Positions 17,733 to 25,744 are shown, counted from the first letter of the stretch. The stretch: 40,707 bases of DNA from Acidimicrobiia bacterium (GCA_022828135.1 JAJEJB010000053.1:1-40707); one strand, 5' to 3'. Notes: generated by a model not told the origin, from the letters alone. A program made the numbers and translations.

Positions 17733-18389
17733 ATGGCGGCTGCTCCTCCCCGTGTTGTGATCGTGGACGACCACCGGCTGTTCCGTAGCGGCGTGCGGGC
17801 CGAGATCGGCGACCGCGTGGCCGTGGTGGCTGAGGCCGACGACGTCGGCTCCGCCGTGGAGATCATCGAGCGGTGGAGCCCCGACGTCGTGCTTCTCGAC
17901 GTGCACCTTCCCTCCGGGTCGGGGCGCGAGGTGATCGAATCGGTGAGCGCGGCCGGCGTCGAGACCCGGTTCCTTGCCCTGTCGGTGTCCGACGCCGCCG
18001 AGGACGTGATCGCCGTGGTCCGAGCCGGGGCCAGGGGCTATGTCACCAAGTCGATCTCCGGGGACGACCTGGTGGATGCGATCATCCGGGTGAGGGACGG
18101 CGACGCGGTGTTCTCGCCCCGTCTGGCCGGGTTCGTGCTGGACGCCTTCGCCACCGACACGGTCGCGGTCGCGGGGGCCGAGTCCGACGAGGACCTCGAC
18201 CGGCTGACCGCCAGGGAGCGGGAGGTGCTGCGCCACCTGGCCCGGGGATACACCTACAAGGAGATCGCCCGCCAGCTGACCATCTCGATCAAGACGGTGG
18301 AGACCCACGCCTCGGCCGTGCTGCGCAAGCTGCAGCTCTCGAACCGCCACGAGCTGAGCCGGTGGGCCGCCGCCCGCCGCATCTGGTGA
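17733..18389 (+). CDS. LuxR/NarL-type response regulator
   Basis: The receiver domain begins RVVIVDDHRLFRSGVRAEI with the acidic pair, has the phosphorylated Asp in PDVVLLDVHLP and the Lys in GYVTKSISGDDL. The C-terminal LuxR helix-turn-helix is LTAREREVLRHLARGYTYKEIARQLTISIKTVETH. ATG 17733 is preferred; GTG 17724 in the same frame is the alternative. It should be phosphorylated by the PspC kinase just upstream, and it probably controls the divergent PspC operon. Confidence 0.94.
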   Translation: MAAAPPRVVIVDDHRLFRSGVRAEIGDRVAVVAEADDVGSAVEIIERWSPDVVLLDVHLPSGSGREVIESVSAAGVETRFLALSVSDAAEDVIAVVRAGARGYVTKSISGDDLVDAIIRVRDGDAVFSPRLAGFVLDAFATDTVAVAGAESDEDLDRLTAREREVLRHLARGYTYKEIARQLTISIKTVETHASAVLRKLQLSNRHELSRWAAARRIW

Positions 18390-18427
18390 GCGGCGGGCGG
18401 ATTGGTGACCATCTCCCGCGGCTGACC

Positions 18428-18478
18428 CGTTCTTGACGTAGTTGTGCCGCTATGGGGCGAACAACTACGTCAAGAACG
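18428..18478. repeat. Perfect 18-bp inverted repeat with 15-nt loop
   Basis: CGTTCTTGACGTAGTTGT (18428-18445) is matched exactly by its reverse complement at 18461-18478. It lies 39 bp after the response-regulator stop and 51 bp before the methyltransferase start. The loop also contains GCC/GGC that can extend pairing. There is no T-run after either arm. It could be a terminator of the response-regulator mRNA, an operator, or an end of a small mobile repeat. Confidence 0.75.
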
Positions 18479-18528
18479 AAGCATGGGCAGGTTCCGGTGA
18501 CCCTGGGCCTCCACTAGGTTCTGCGCTC

Positions 18529-19323
18529 ATGGCACAGCAGGAGACGGCCGCGGCGCGTTGGGCCCGCCAGATGGCCGACTGGGCCATCCCCAGTGAGATC
18601 CTCGACGCCGCTCCCCGCCTCCCCTTCGTGTTCGCGCCCGAGATCTTCGCCGCGGCCGAGCCCGGGACCTTCGAGTTGTCACTGTCGAACCGTCGGGCCG
18701 CTGAGGCCCTGGGCGATGGGGGCTCGGTGCTGGACGTCGGCTGCGGGGGCGGGGCCGCAGCCTTCGCGGTGGCGCCTCCGGCTACCGAAGTGATCGGCAC
18801 CGACCGCCAGGCCGACATGCTGGAACTGTTCTCCACCACCGCTGAGCAGCGAGGGATTGTGGCGTCGGTGCAGGCGGGCTCGTGGCCGGACAACGCTGAC
18901 GATGTGCCCGATGCCGACGTGGTGGTGTGCCACAACGTGCTCTACAACGCGATCGAGATCGTTCCGTTCGTGGCTGCCCTGGACGCCCATGCCCGGCGAC
19001 GGGTGGTGATCGAGATCACGCCCAGACATCCCCAGGACCGCCGCCGCATGCTGTGGCGCCACTTCTGGAACCTGGAACGCCCTAACGAGCCCACCGCGGC
19101 CACCGCGGTGGAAGCCATGGTTGAGGCGGGTCTGGAACCCGTCGTCGAGGAGTCGCTGCTGCCTGAGGACCGCTTCGTCAACCGGCGCACCGACCTCGAG
19201 GCGGCTCAGTGGCGCCGCAACCTGTGCCTGCCGCCCGAGCGAGAGCCCGAGGTGACCGCGCTGGTCGCCGATGTCCCCTTCCCACGCGACCGGGTCACCA
19301 TCTGGTGGGACACCGGCCGCTGA
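18529..19323 (+). CDS. SAM-dependent methyltransferase, class I
   Basis: ATG 18529 is chosen; TAGGTT at 18515-18520 would be a -10 box about nine bases before the ATG, fitting a leaderless transcript. The Rossmann SAM-binding motif I is GSVLDVGCGGGAAAFAVAP (about 65-83), the acidic residue of motif II is VIGTDRQADML, and DADVVVCHNVLYN is motif IV. The 264-residue protein has no TM helix. Substrate unknown; it ends nine bases from the convergent DUF1059-like gene. Confidence 0.85.
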   Translation: MAQQETAAARWARQMADWAIPSEILDAAPRLPFVFAPEIFAAAEPGTFELSLSNRRAAEALGDGGSVLDVGCGGGAAAFAVAPPATEVIGTDRQADMLELFSTTAEQRGIVASVQAGSWPDNADDVPDADVVVCHNVLYNAIEIVPFVAALDAHARRRVVIEITPRHPQDRRRMLWRHFWNLERPNEPTAATAVEAMVEAGLEPVVEESLLPEDRFVNRRTDLEAAQWRRNLCLPPEREPEVTALVADVPFPRDRVTIWWDTGR

Positions 19324-19332
19324 CTGCGGCGG

Positions 19333-19509
19333 TCAGACTTCTCGAACGGTCGTCAGCGCGTAGTCGATCAGGGTGCCGTTGAGCTCCACGCTGTGAGCGT
19401 CGCGGGCGTGCTGGGCGACGGCGGCCAGCAGGTCCTCGGCAGTGTCGGCCACCGCGACCTTCTTGCAGTCGGTGACGCCGACCCGGCTGCATGCGAATTC
19501 GAGTGCCAT
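19333..19509 (-). CDS. DUF1059-like small protein
   Basis: A 58-residue frame: ATG at 19509, TGA at 19333-19335. It starts MALEFACSRVGVTDCKKVAV and continues TAEDLLAAVAQHARDAHSVEL, matching the DUF1059 pattern of two cysteines separated by eight residues and a C-terminal HAxxxH pair. The two Cys and two His could bind a metal; function unknown. It lies 11 bp after the small-TM gene, so it is probably the third gene of that operon. Confidence 0.8.
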   Translation of the reverse strand: MALEFACSRVGVTDCKKVAVADTAEDLLAAVAQHARDAHSVELNGTLIDYALTTVREV

Positions 19510-19520
19510 CGCGCTGCGCC

Positions 19521-19781
19521 TCAGCTGGCCTGTGCCTCTTGGGTGAGGCTGGCCGCCACTGCTTCGAGCGTGTCGGCGACCGCCTCCAGGTCGGTCTTCA
19601 CCGGGGTCAGCAACTCCCCCAGCGGCTCGGTGCGGTGAGCGATGGAGCGCACCCCGAAGGTGATCTTGCCCAGCGAGTCGTTCACGGCCCGCAGCACGAT
19701 CACCACCCGTGTCAGGTAGTAGGCCAGCGCGGCCGCGATCACGAGGGCGATCACGATGGTCACGACGGCCGCGGCGGGCAT
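19521..19781 (-). CDS. Single-TM protein with SLGKxTFGVRxI motif (first copy)
   Basis: ATG 19781 gives 86 residues: a hydrophobic N-terminal helix (about 3-32), then a cytoplasmic or surface helical part with SLGKITFGVRSI (36-47) and a heptad-like tail (PVKTDLEAVADTLEAVAASL). The same motif and layout occur in the protein at 36997-37260 in the hydrogenase operon, so the two are paralogues. The frame extends further upstream, but that part overlaps the preceding gene and is not protein-like. It is the second gene after the palindromic promoter at 20088-20108. A membrane scaffold or tether is the best guess. Confidence 0.75.
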   Translation of the reverse strand: MPAAAVVTIVIALVIAAALAYYLTRVVIVLRAVNDSLGKITFGVRSIAHRTEPLGELLTPVKTDLEAVADTLEAVAASLTQEAQAS

Positions 19782-19797
19782 CAGCCCCTGCCTCCGG

Positions 19798-20046
19798 TCA
19801 CAGCAGCGGTCCCGCCGCGCCGACGTAGCGTACGGCCAGGCCCTTGGCCGCGGAGACCAGGTCGCGGGTGTCGGCAACGGCCGGCACCGGCTCGAGGTTC
19901 TTGGTGAGGCCGACGCCGTGCTCGAGGATGTCGTCGGCGTAGCGCTTGATCTCCAGTGCGGGCCGCATCACCCGGTTGGCCAGCAGCAGCACGACCGGCA
20001 CGACTGCAAGCAGCAGCAATGCGTTGCCGATCCACCAGAGCCACAT
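19798..20046 (-). CDS. Single-TM small protein, first gene of the palindrome-controlled operon
   Basis: ATG 20046 with AGGAG eight bases upstream gives 82 residues. MWLWWIGNALLLLAVVPVVLLLANRV is the TM helix, followed by ALEIKRYADDILEHGVGLTKNLEPV and a further helix. It resembles in layout the two small-TM proteins at 37260-37535 and 37537-37791 (TM helix, then RRIE/VKAE and a helical segment with a G/S-rich turn). Probably cotranslated with 19521-19781. Function unknown. Confidence 0.75.
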   Translation of the reverse strand: MWLWWIGNALLLLAVVPVVLLLANRVMRPALEIKRYADDILEHGVGLTKNLEPVPAVADTRDLVSAAKGLAVRYVGAAGPLL

Positions 20047-20074
20047 GGTCAACTCCTGTTCGTGGGCTACGCGG

Positions 20075-20108
20075 ATCATAGTCGCGTCTAGGTGCATTCC
20101 GCATCTAG
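20075..20108 (-). promoter_or_regulatory. Promoter with 21-bp palindromic operator (site 1)
   Basis: The palindrome at 20088-20108 has half-sites CTAGGTGC and GCATCTAG around a 5-nt centre. On the minus strand a consensus-like -10 box, TATGAT (20075-20080), lies seven bases downstream of it, and the start codon of the small-TM gene 28 bases further. There is no good -35 box; the palindrome occupies that position. This suggests an activator site. Near-identical palindromes occur at 27603-27623 and 37819-37839. Confidence 0.65.
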
Positions 20109-20149
20109 TCCGGCCGCCCGGGAGTCGAGGCCCGGCGAACCGCGGCCGT

Positions 20150-20884
20150 TCAGCTTGTGAGGCCCAGGGCGTCGACGAGACCCTCCAGCGCCGCCACTGC
20201 CGGGGCCGACGGCTCGTGGTCCACCGGTGACACGCCGAGCCGGTCGGCTACGTCGATGGCCGGGTCCTCGGGAACCACGACCAGCGCCCGGTTCCCGAAG
20301 GCCTCTTCGATGCGGGCCCGGTCCTGGCCGTCACTGACCTTGTTGGCCACCACCACCACCCGTCCCTGACGCTGCTCGTCGGCCACGGCCACGGCCCGGC
20401 GGGCCACGTCGATGGAGCGCAGCGTGGGCTCAACCACCACCACGGTGGCGTCGACCGCGGCGGCGTCCAGGCGGGTCAGGGTGCCGATGCCGGCCTCAAG
20501 ATCGGCCACAACGGTGGTGGCCTCATCGTTCACGGAGCCGAGCAACTGCTCGGCCGACAGCCCGCATCAAGGTCAACCGGGCTCGGGGTTCTCGATGCGG
20601 GTTATTACCGACAGGCGCACCCCGTCGGGAGCCTCGGCGCCGTAGCGATCGAGTATGTCGTGGAAGGTCGGGGCGTGCTCGGCCTCGCCATCGTCGACCT
20701 GATCGCGCAGGGTCAACAGACGTTCGGTCTCCGAGTCGCCCACTCCCAGCGAGAGGCCCAGATTCGGGTTGGTGTCGCAGTCGAGGGCCACTACCCGGGC
20801 GCCCCGACGACCCAGCGAGCGGGCCAGCACCGCGCTGGTGGTGGTCTTGCCCGCCCCGCCCTTGCCCACGACGGCGATCTTCAT
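20150..20884 (-). CDS. CooC/MinD-like ATPase, candidate double-selenocysteine (U-x-U) protein
   Basis: ATG 20884 overlaps the upstream ATPase stop by ATGA. The 244-codon frame has a deviant Walker A (VGKGGAGKTTTS), a switch motif (ALDCDTNPNLGLSLG), VVADLEAGIGTLTRL and VVVVEPTLRS, and VVVANKVSDGQ, all as in CooC nickel-insertion ATPases. Codons 104 and 106 are TGA (20573-20575 and 20567-20569): the protein reads PEPG-U-P-U-CGLSAEQLL. The paralogues at 30000 and 35492 have GCTC and GCMC at the same place, the CooC CxC motif that binds metal at the dimer interface. The frame is intact after the TGAs and a SECIS-like stem-loop follows. Selenocysteine is the best explanation; two independent nonsense mutations is the alternative. 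Otherwise only a 103-residue fragment is made. Confidence 0.8.
20537..20554 (-). promoter_or_regulatory. Candidate bacterial SECIS stem-loop
   Basis: In the mRNA, GCCGAGC (20554-20548) pairs perfectly with GCUCGGC (20543-20537) around an AGUU loop, with a G.U pair extending the base. The stem begins 12 nt after the second UGA and 18 nt after the first. SelB-dependent SECIS elements in bacteria lie just 3' of the UGA, with a short apical loop carrying a G at position one or two, as here. The lower part of the hairpin is weakly paired. It lies within the coding sequence, so it also encodes AEQLLG. Confidence 0.65.
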
Positions 20885-21702
20885 TGCGCCACCTCCTCGC
20901 CGAGAGAACCGAGAGAGTAGAGCGACACGACCCGGTCGACCAAGGCATCCACGGCCCGGGCCAGGGAGCCGTCGGGGGCCGCGTCCAGTGGAGCCGCGCC
21001 GCGGCGGTCGGCCCGAACCGCGTCAGCGTCGCAGGGCACCACCGCGACGGGCTGCACGCCCAGCCGCTCGGAGACGACGGTCGCGTCGGAGCCGCCGCGG
21101 GCCTTGTTGACAACCAGCATCAGATTCGACGGGCCCCACTTGGCCTGCGCCAGAGTCAGCAGCCGTCTGGCGGTGTGCATCGACTTGACGGTGGGCTCCA
21201 CCACCACGCACACGGTGTCGGCGTACCTGGCCCAGCCGAACATCGCCTGGCGAGTGCCGCCGGGGAGGTCGCCCACCAGGTGCCACCGGTCCCGGTCGAG
21301 TTCGGCCACCACCTGGCTCCAGGCGTGCTGGGCCTGCTGAAGCCTCGCTACGTGGCCCCACAGGTTCCCGAACTGCAGGTAGCACACGCCGTCGGGGCCC
21401 ACCACCGCATACCGGTCCACCATGGCGGACGCGTCCAGGCCCGGGCGCAACACCCATCGGGGTCCCCCCTCCGGGCCGGCGACGACCACGTCGTCGGGTA
21501 TGGGATGATCGTCCACCTCTACGCCCAGGGAGTAGGGCAGGCCCGGCATGGGATCGGAGTCCAGCGCCAGCACCGGCCGGCCACGGCGGGCCAGCAGACG
21601 GGCGAACGTGCCCGCGATGGTCGACTTGCCCGCGCCCCCCTTACCGACGAATGCCATCCGGATCATCGACGCCGATTCTGCCATCCCCACCGTCTCGCTC
21701 AT
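20881..21702 (-). CDS. MinD/CooC-like ATPase without the CxC motif
   Basis: ATG 21702 gives 273 residues; TTG 21717, overlapping the oppF-like stop, is also possible. Walker A is FVGKGGAGKSTIAGTFARLL, with ALDSDPMPGLPYSLGV, HLVGDLPGGTRQAMFGWARYADTVCVVVEPTVKSM and MLVVNKARGG following the CooC plan. In place of the CxC region it has GPDGVCYLQFGNLWGHVARLQQ, with a single Cys. It is coupled by ATGA to the U-x-U ATPase gene, so the two may form a heterodimer, one subunit with and one without the metal site. Its position directly after a peptide/nickel-type transporter suggests a role in metal delivery; this is inference. Confidence 0.85.
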   Translation of the reverse strand: MSETVGMAESASMIRMAFVGKGGAGKSTIAGTFARLLARRGRPVLALDSDPMPGLPYSLGVEVDDHPIPDDVVVAGPEGGPRWVLRPGLDASAMVDRYAVVGPDGVCYLQFGNLWGHVARLQQAQHAWSQVVAELDRDRWHLVGDLPGGTRQAMFGWARYADTVCVVVEPTVKSMHTARRLLTLAQAKWGPSNLMLVVNKARGGSDATVVSERLGVQPVAVVPCDADAVRADRRGAAPLDAAPDGSLARAVDALVDRVVSLYSLGSLGEEVAQ

Positions 21703-21713
21703 CCGTTCGAACT

Positions 21714-22721
21714 TCAATCATTGAGGAAGCAGGCGGCCCAGCGGCCGGGAGAGACCTCTTTGAACGCCGGTGTCTCCTGGCTGCACTTGGCCATGGCGTC
21801 GGGGCATCTGGGGGCGAAGGGACAGCCCCTCGGCGGCGCGGTGGCGCTCGGGATCTCGCCTCGCAGCACTATGCGCTGCCTGGCCGCAGCGGGATGATCC
21901 GCCGGCACGGCCGACAGCAGGGCTCGGGTGTAGGGATGGGCCGGGCTGTCGAACAGCTCGCCGGCCGGAGCCGACTCGACTATGCGGCCTAGGTACATGA
22001 CCGCCACCCGGTCCGAGATATGGCGCACCAGGGCCAGGTCGTGGGCGATGAACAGGTAGGCGAGGCCACGCTCGGCCTGCAGATCGAGCAGCAGGTTGAT
22101 GATCTGGGCCTGGATCGACACGTCGAGAGCCGACACCGGCTCGTCGCACACCACCAGAAGGGGAGCCAGGACCAGCGCCCGGGCGATCCCCACCCGCTGG
22201 AGCTGGCCGCCCGACAGCTCGTGGGGGAGGCTGCGGGACTGGGCGGCGGTGAGCCCGACACGATCCAGGGCCTCGACGGCCCGCCGGCGCGACTCGGAGC
22301 GAGACGCCAGACCTTGGATCCTCAGGCCCTCGCCCACGCTGTCGCCGACGCTCTTGCGGGGGTCCAGCGCGCCGATCGGGTCCTGGAACACGATCTGCAT
22401 CCTCTGCCTGAGGGCCTTCATCTCGGTCCGGCCCGCGGCGAGCACGTCGCGGCCCTCGAAGGTCACCGAGCCGCCGCTGGGCCGGATGAGACGCAGCACG
22501 CTGAGGCCCACGGTCGTCTTGCCGCCGCCCGACTCGCCCACAAGTCCCAGTGTCTCGCCCGCGGCGACCCGGAAGCTCACTCCGTCGACCGCTCTGAGCG
22601 GCGGCCCGGAGCGGACCATCGATCCCCCTGAGCGGATCCTGTAGTGCTTGACGAGGTCGGTGACCTCCAGCAGCGCCGGACCGGCCGTGGCCGCCGTGCC
22701 GGATGCGGGTGAGCTACCCAT
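21714..22721 (-). CDS. Oligopeptide/nickel-type ABC transporter ATPase (OppF/NikE-like)
   Basis: 335 residues: Walker [22 protein letters not shown]-loop [13 protein letters not shown], signature [15 protein letters not shown], Walker [14 protein letters not shown], switch His in [13 protein letters not shown]. The C-terminal oligopeptide extension carries [15 protein letters not shown], the four-Cys segment typical of OppD/OppF. The Walker A has Gly where most members have Cys (GESGCGKT), a harmless variation. It overlaps the upstream OppD-like gene by 8 bp and runs into the MinD-like ATPase genes, giving one operon. Confidence 0.94.
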   Translation of the reverse strand: MGSSPASGTAATAGPALLEVTDLVKHYRIRSGGSMVRSGPPLRAVDGVSFRVAAGETLGLVGESGGGKTTVGLSVLRLIRPSGGSVTFEGRDVLAAGRTEMKALRQRMQIVFQDPIGALDPRKSVGDSVGEGLRIQGLASRSESRRRAVEALDRVGLTAAQSRSLPHELSGGQLQRVGIARALVLAPLLVVCDEPVSALDVSIQAQIINLLLDLQAERGLAYLFIAHDLALVRHISDRVAVMYLGRIVESAPAGELFDSPAHPYTRALLSAVPADHPAAARQRIVLRGEIPSATAPPRGCPFAPRCPDAMAKCSQETPAFKEVSPGRWAACFLND

Positions 22722-23691
22722 GGAGCCAGCACCTCACGCGGTGCCCGTCGCGGGGGGACACCGACTCGGGCGCCTGCTCGGTGCACACGGTCAGGCCGCC
22801 TTCGACCCGCGGGGCGCAGCGCGGCGCGAAGCTGCAGCCCACCGGAAGGTCGAGGGGAACGGGCACGCTGCCCGGTATCACCGTCAGCCTGCTCTTGGAC
22901 TGCGACGCTGCGGGCCGCGACTCCATCAGCCCCACGGTGTAGGGATGCAGCGGCGCGTCGTACAGCTCCGAGATGGTGCACTCCTCGACGATCCGGCCGG
23001 CGTACATCACCGCGGCCCGGTCTGCGATCTCTGCGACCACTCCCAGGTCGTGGGTGATGAGGATGACGGCCATGCCGTTGGCCGACTGCAGCTCCCGCAG
23101 GAGCTCCAGGATCTGCGCCTGCACGGTGACGTCGAGCGCGGTGGTCGGCTCATCCGCGATGAGCAGGTCGGGCTCGCCGGCCAGGGCTATGGCGATCATC
23201 ACCCGTTGGGCCATCCCGCCCGAGAGCTGGTGGGGGTACTCCCGGACCCGCCGGTGCGGGTCGGAGATGCCGACCCGGTCGAGCAGTTCGACGGCCCGGC
23301 GGCGGCGGGCGGAGCGGTCCAGGCCGGTGCCGGACTTGAGCGCCTGGCCGATCTGGCGCCCCACCGACATGACCGGGTCCAGCGAGGCCCGAGGCTGCTG
23401 GAAGATCATGGCGATCCTGGGGCCCCGCACCGAATTGAGCACCCGCTCGGAGGCTCCCACCAGCTCGGTTCCATCGAATCGCACCGACCCGTCGACGATC
23501 CGCCCCGGCGGCTCGATCAGGCCGGCGATCGACAGCGACGTCACCGTCTTGCCGCATCCCGACTCCCCCACCAAGCCCACGATCTCGCCCCTCCGGATCT
23601 CGAAGCTGACCCCGTCGACCGCCTTGACCACGCCGGCGTCAACGAAGAAATGGGTGCGGAGACCCTCGACCCTCAGCAACGGCTCGTTCAT
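22714..23691 (-). CDS. Oligopeptide/nickel-type ABC transporter ATPase (OppD/NikD-like)
   Basis: ATG 23691, overlapping the permease stop by ATGA, is chosen over the longer upstream frame. Walker A GLVGESGCGKTVTSLSIAGL, Q-loop MIFQQPRASLDPVM, signature LSGGMAQRVMIAIAL, Walker B LLIADEPTTALDV, switch His ITHDLGVV, and the C-terminal GCSFAPRCAPRVEGGLTVC extension. It pairs with the OppF-like ATPase to power the two permeases. Confidence 0.94.
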   Translation of the reverse strand: MNEPLLRVEGLRTHFFVDAGVVKAVDGVSFEIRRGEIVGLVGESGCGKTVTSLSIAGLIEPPGRIVDGSVRFDGTELVGASERVLNSVRGPRIAMIFQQPRASLDPVMSVGRQIGQALKSGTGLDRSARRRRAVELLDRVGISDPHRRVREYPHQLSGGMAQRVMIAIALAGEPDLLIADEPTTALDVTVQAQILELLRELQSANGMAVILITHDLGVVAEIADRAAVMYAGRIVEECTISELYDAPLHPYTVGLMESRPAASQSKSRLTVIPGSVPVPLDLPVGCSFAPRCAPRVEGGLTVCTEQAPESVSPRDGHRVRCWLHG

Positions 23692-24638
23692 CCCGAGGCT
23701 CCCGAAGTGCGCGATCTGGGGTTCCAGAAATCGTTGAGGGCATCGCCGAGCAAGTTGACCCCCAACACCGCCACCGCAATGGCCAAGCCGGGGAACACCG
23801 ACATCCACCAGGCTCGCCGGACGAACGACTGGGCGTTGTTGAGCATGTAGCCCCAACTGATCACGTTGGGATCGCCCAGCCCGAGGAAGCTCAAGCTGGC
23901 CTCGATCAGGATGGCTCCGCCCACCTGCAACGACGCCAGAGCCACCACCGGCGCGATCGCGTTGGGCAGCACGTGCGTGCGCAGGTTGCGCCAGGGCGAC
24001 GACCCCAGAGCCTCGGCCGCGGTCACGTACTCGAGCTCCTTCACGGCCAGCACGCCCGACCGCGCCACCCGGGCGGTCAACTCCCAGGATGTCAGCGCCA
24101 GGACGAGCACCATGTTCCTCAGCCCGGGCCCGAACAGGGCTACCACCGTCAGCGCCAGGAAGAACCGGGGCAGGACCTGCGAGAGCTCCGTGACGCGCAT
24201 CAACAGGTCGTCGACCTTGCCGCCCGCGAAGCCGGCCACGCCTCCCACCACGGTGCCGATGACAAGCGACGCTCCGGCCACCGCGACCCCGACGAACAGG
24301 CTGGTGCGAGCGCCGTGGACCACACCCGCGAACACGTCGCGTCCCAGGTCGTCGGTGCCGAGCCAGTGCTTCGGTGAAGGCGGCTCGAAGGGCGTTCCCG
24401 CGAACGAGAACGGGTCGGTGGGCGCGATGTAGTAGGCCAGGGCGGCGACCAGCACGAACAGGGCTGTCAAGGCGAGCCCGACCACTGCTACCGGGCTGGA
24501 CGCGAACCGCCTCCAGGAGCCCCCCGTCCCCCGGGCTCCGCGGTGGTCCGCGTCGCCCGGGCCGGCGCGACGGCGTCCGGAGACGGCCCGTTCCCTCAGC
24601 GCGACCAGCCGGTCGGCCACCGGCCCCTCAAGTGCCAT
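23688..24638 (-). CDS. ABC transporter permease, OppC/NikC-like
   Basis: 316 residues with a basic, cytoplasmic N-terminus, a first TM helix (about 50-70), the OppC N-terminal signature PFEPPSPKHWLGTDDLGRDVFAGVVHGARTSL, five more TM helices, and the EAA loop region EYVTAAEALGSSPWRNLRTHVLPNAIAPV that docks with the ATPase. ENDS with a SLSFLGLGDPNVISWGYMLNNA segment typical of the family. It overlaps oppB-like by 11 bp. Confidence 0.94.
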   Translation of the reverse strand: MALEGPVADRLVALRERAVSGRRRAGPGDADHRGARGTGGSWRRFASSPVAVVGLALTALFVLVAALAYYIAPTDPFSFAGTPFEPPSPKHWLGTDDLGRDVFAGVVHGARTSLFVGVAVAGASLVIGTVVGGVAGFAGGKVDDLLMRVTELSQVLPRFFLALTVVALFGPGLRNMVLVLALTSWELTARVARSGVLAVKELEYVTAAEALGSSPWRNLRTHVLPNAIAPVVALASLQVGGAILIEASLSFLGLGDPNVISWGYMLNNAQSFVRRAWWMSVFPGLAIAVAVLGVNLLGDALNDFWNPRSRTSGASG

Positions 24639-25593
24639 GACGCACCCGCGGGTCCAGGAGCGAATACACGAGGTCGGTGATGAGGTTCATCAGGATGATC
24701 GTCACCGACAGCATCAGCAGCATCGCGGTGATGATGGCGAAGTCGCGGGCCAGGATGGCGCTCAGCAGCAGGCGGCCCAGGCCGGGCCAGGCGAACACCG
24801 TCTCGACCAGGACCGAACCGGCGAACATGAAGCCGATCTGGCTCCCGATCACCGTGACAATGGGCAGCATGGCGTTGGGCAGGGCGTGGCGGATGAGCAC
24901 CCGGCGGCGCGACTGGCCCCGCGCCCGAGCGGCCCGTATGTACATCTCGTCGAGGTTCTCGATGACCGCGGCCCGCGTGACCCGCATGATCGGAGGCACG
25001 TACACCGTCACCAGCGCCACAACAGGAAGGACCATGTGGTGGGCCACGTCGAGCACAGCCCGAAGCCCCTCGTAGTCGGTCCGGGCGTCGTTGCGGCCCT
25101 GCACCGGGAACCAGTCAAATCGCAACGCGAACAGAAGCAGCAGTACCTGCGAGAGCCAGAACACCGGCACCGCGTGGCCCAGCAGGGTGGCTGTTCGGGC
25201 GCTGTTGTCCAACGTTGAGTTCTTGCGGGCCGCGGCCAGCGTCCCAACGCTGATCCCGATGACGGTGGCGATTGCCAGCGCGGGGACCATCAGCAGCAGC
25301 GTGGCCGGCAGCTGGTCGAGGATCACTCCGACCGCCGACCGGTTCTGCCGGTAGGAGAACCCCAGGTCCCCCTGGACGAGGCGGCCCAGATAGACGAAGA
25401 ACTGCTCGTGCAGCGGACGGTCGAGCCCGAAGCGCTCCCGCATCATGGCGTAGTAGCCGGCGTCGCCGTCCTCGCCCGCCAAAGCGACGATCGGATCACC
25501 GGGCGCGGCGTGGATCAGGATCCACGTCACCACCGACGCGCCGAACACGAGCGGGACGGCCTGTAGGAGGCGTCGCACTGTGTATCGGACCAC
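24628..25593 (-). CDS. ABC transporter permease, OppB/NikB-like
   Basis: 321 residues starting MVRYTVRRLLQAVPLVFGASVVTWILIHAAPGDP, the standard OppB N-terminal TM helix and motif. The EAA loop is YIRAARARGQSRRRVLIRHALPNAMLP, and the C-terminus has TVFAWPGLGRLLLSAILARDF. Six TM helices predicted. The gene is preceded by a 151-bp gap after the binding-protein gene and overlaps oppC-like by 11 bp. Confidence 0.94.
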   Translation of the reverse strand: MVRYTVRRLLQAVPLVFGASVVTWILIHAAPGDPIVALAGEDGDAGYYAMMRERFGLDRPLHEQFFVYLGRLVQGDLGFSYRQNRSAVGVILDQLPATLLLMVPALAIATVIGISVGTLAAARKNSTLDNSARTATLLGHAVPVFWLSQVLLLLFALRFDWFPVQGRNDARTDYEGLRAVLDVAHHMVLPVVALVTVYVPPIMRVTRAAVIENLDEMYIRAARARGQSRRRVLIRHALPNAMLPIVTVIGSQIGFMFAGSVLVETVFAWPGLGRLLLSAILARDFAIITAMLLMLSVTIILMNLITDLVYSLLDPRVRHGT

Positions 25594-25744
25594 CAGTGCC
25601 TCCTATCGACAGCCGAGCGGCCTGCGGTGCCGGCTCGGGGTCCGCGTTCTAGCAGATCCACCCGCCGCACCAGCCACGGCACCGGAGTGCCGGGACCGGG
25701 CGGCGAGCCGGGATCTACACGGGTTCAGTCTCGCTCCAGCCCCT
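25594..25744 (-). promoter_or_regulatory. Gap between binding-protein and permease genes, with hairpins
   Basis: It can form a stem-loop from CCGAGC/GCTCGG about 25615-25640 and a second GC-rich stem (CGGCACCGGAGTGCCGG, about 25677-25693). Such hairpins between an abundant binding protein and its permease often stabilise or attenuate the mRNA so that the binding protein is made in excess. No gene seen. Confidence 0.4.

Noticed and set aside
20567..20575. TGA read as tryptophan (code change)
   Set aside because: TGA is the normal stop of many genes in this window, and the paralogues have Cys, not Trp, at these positions.
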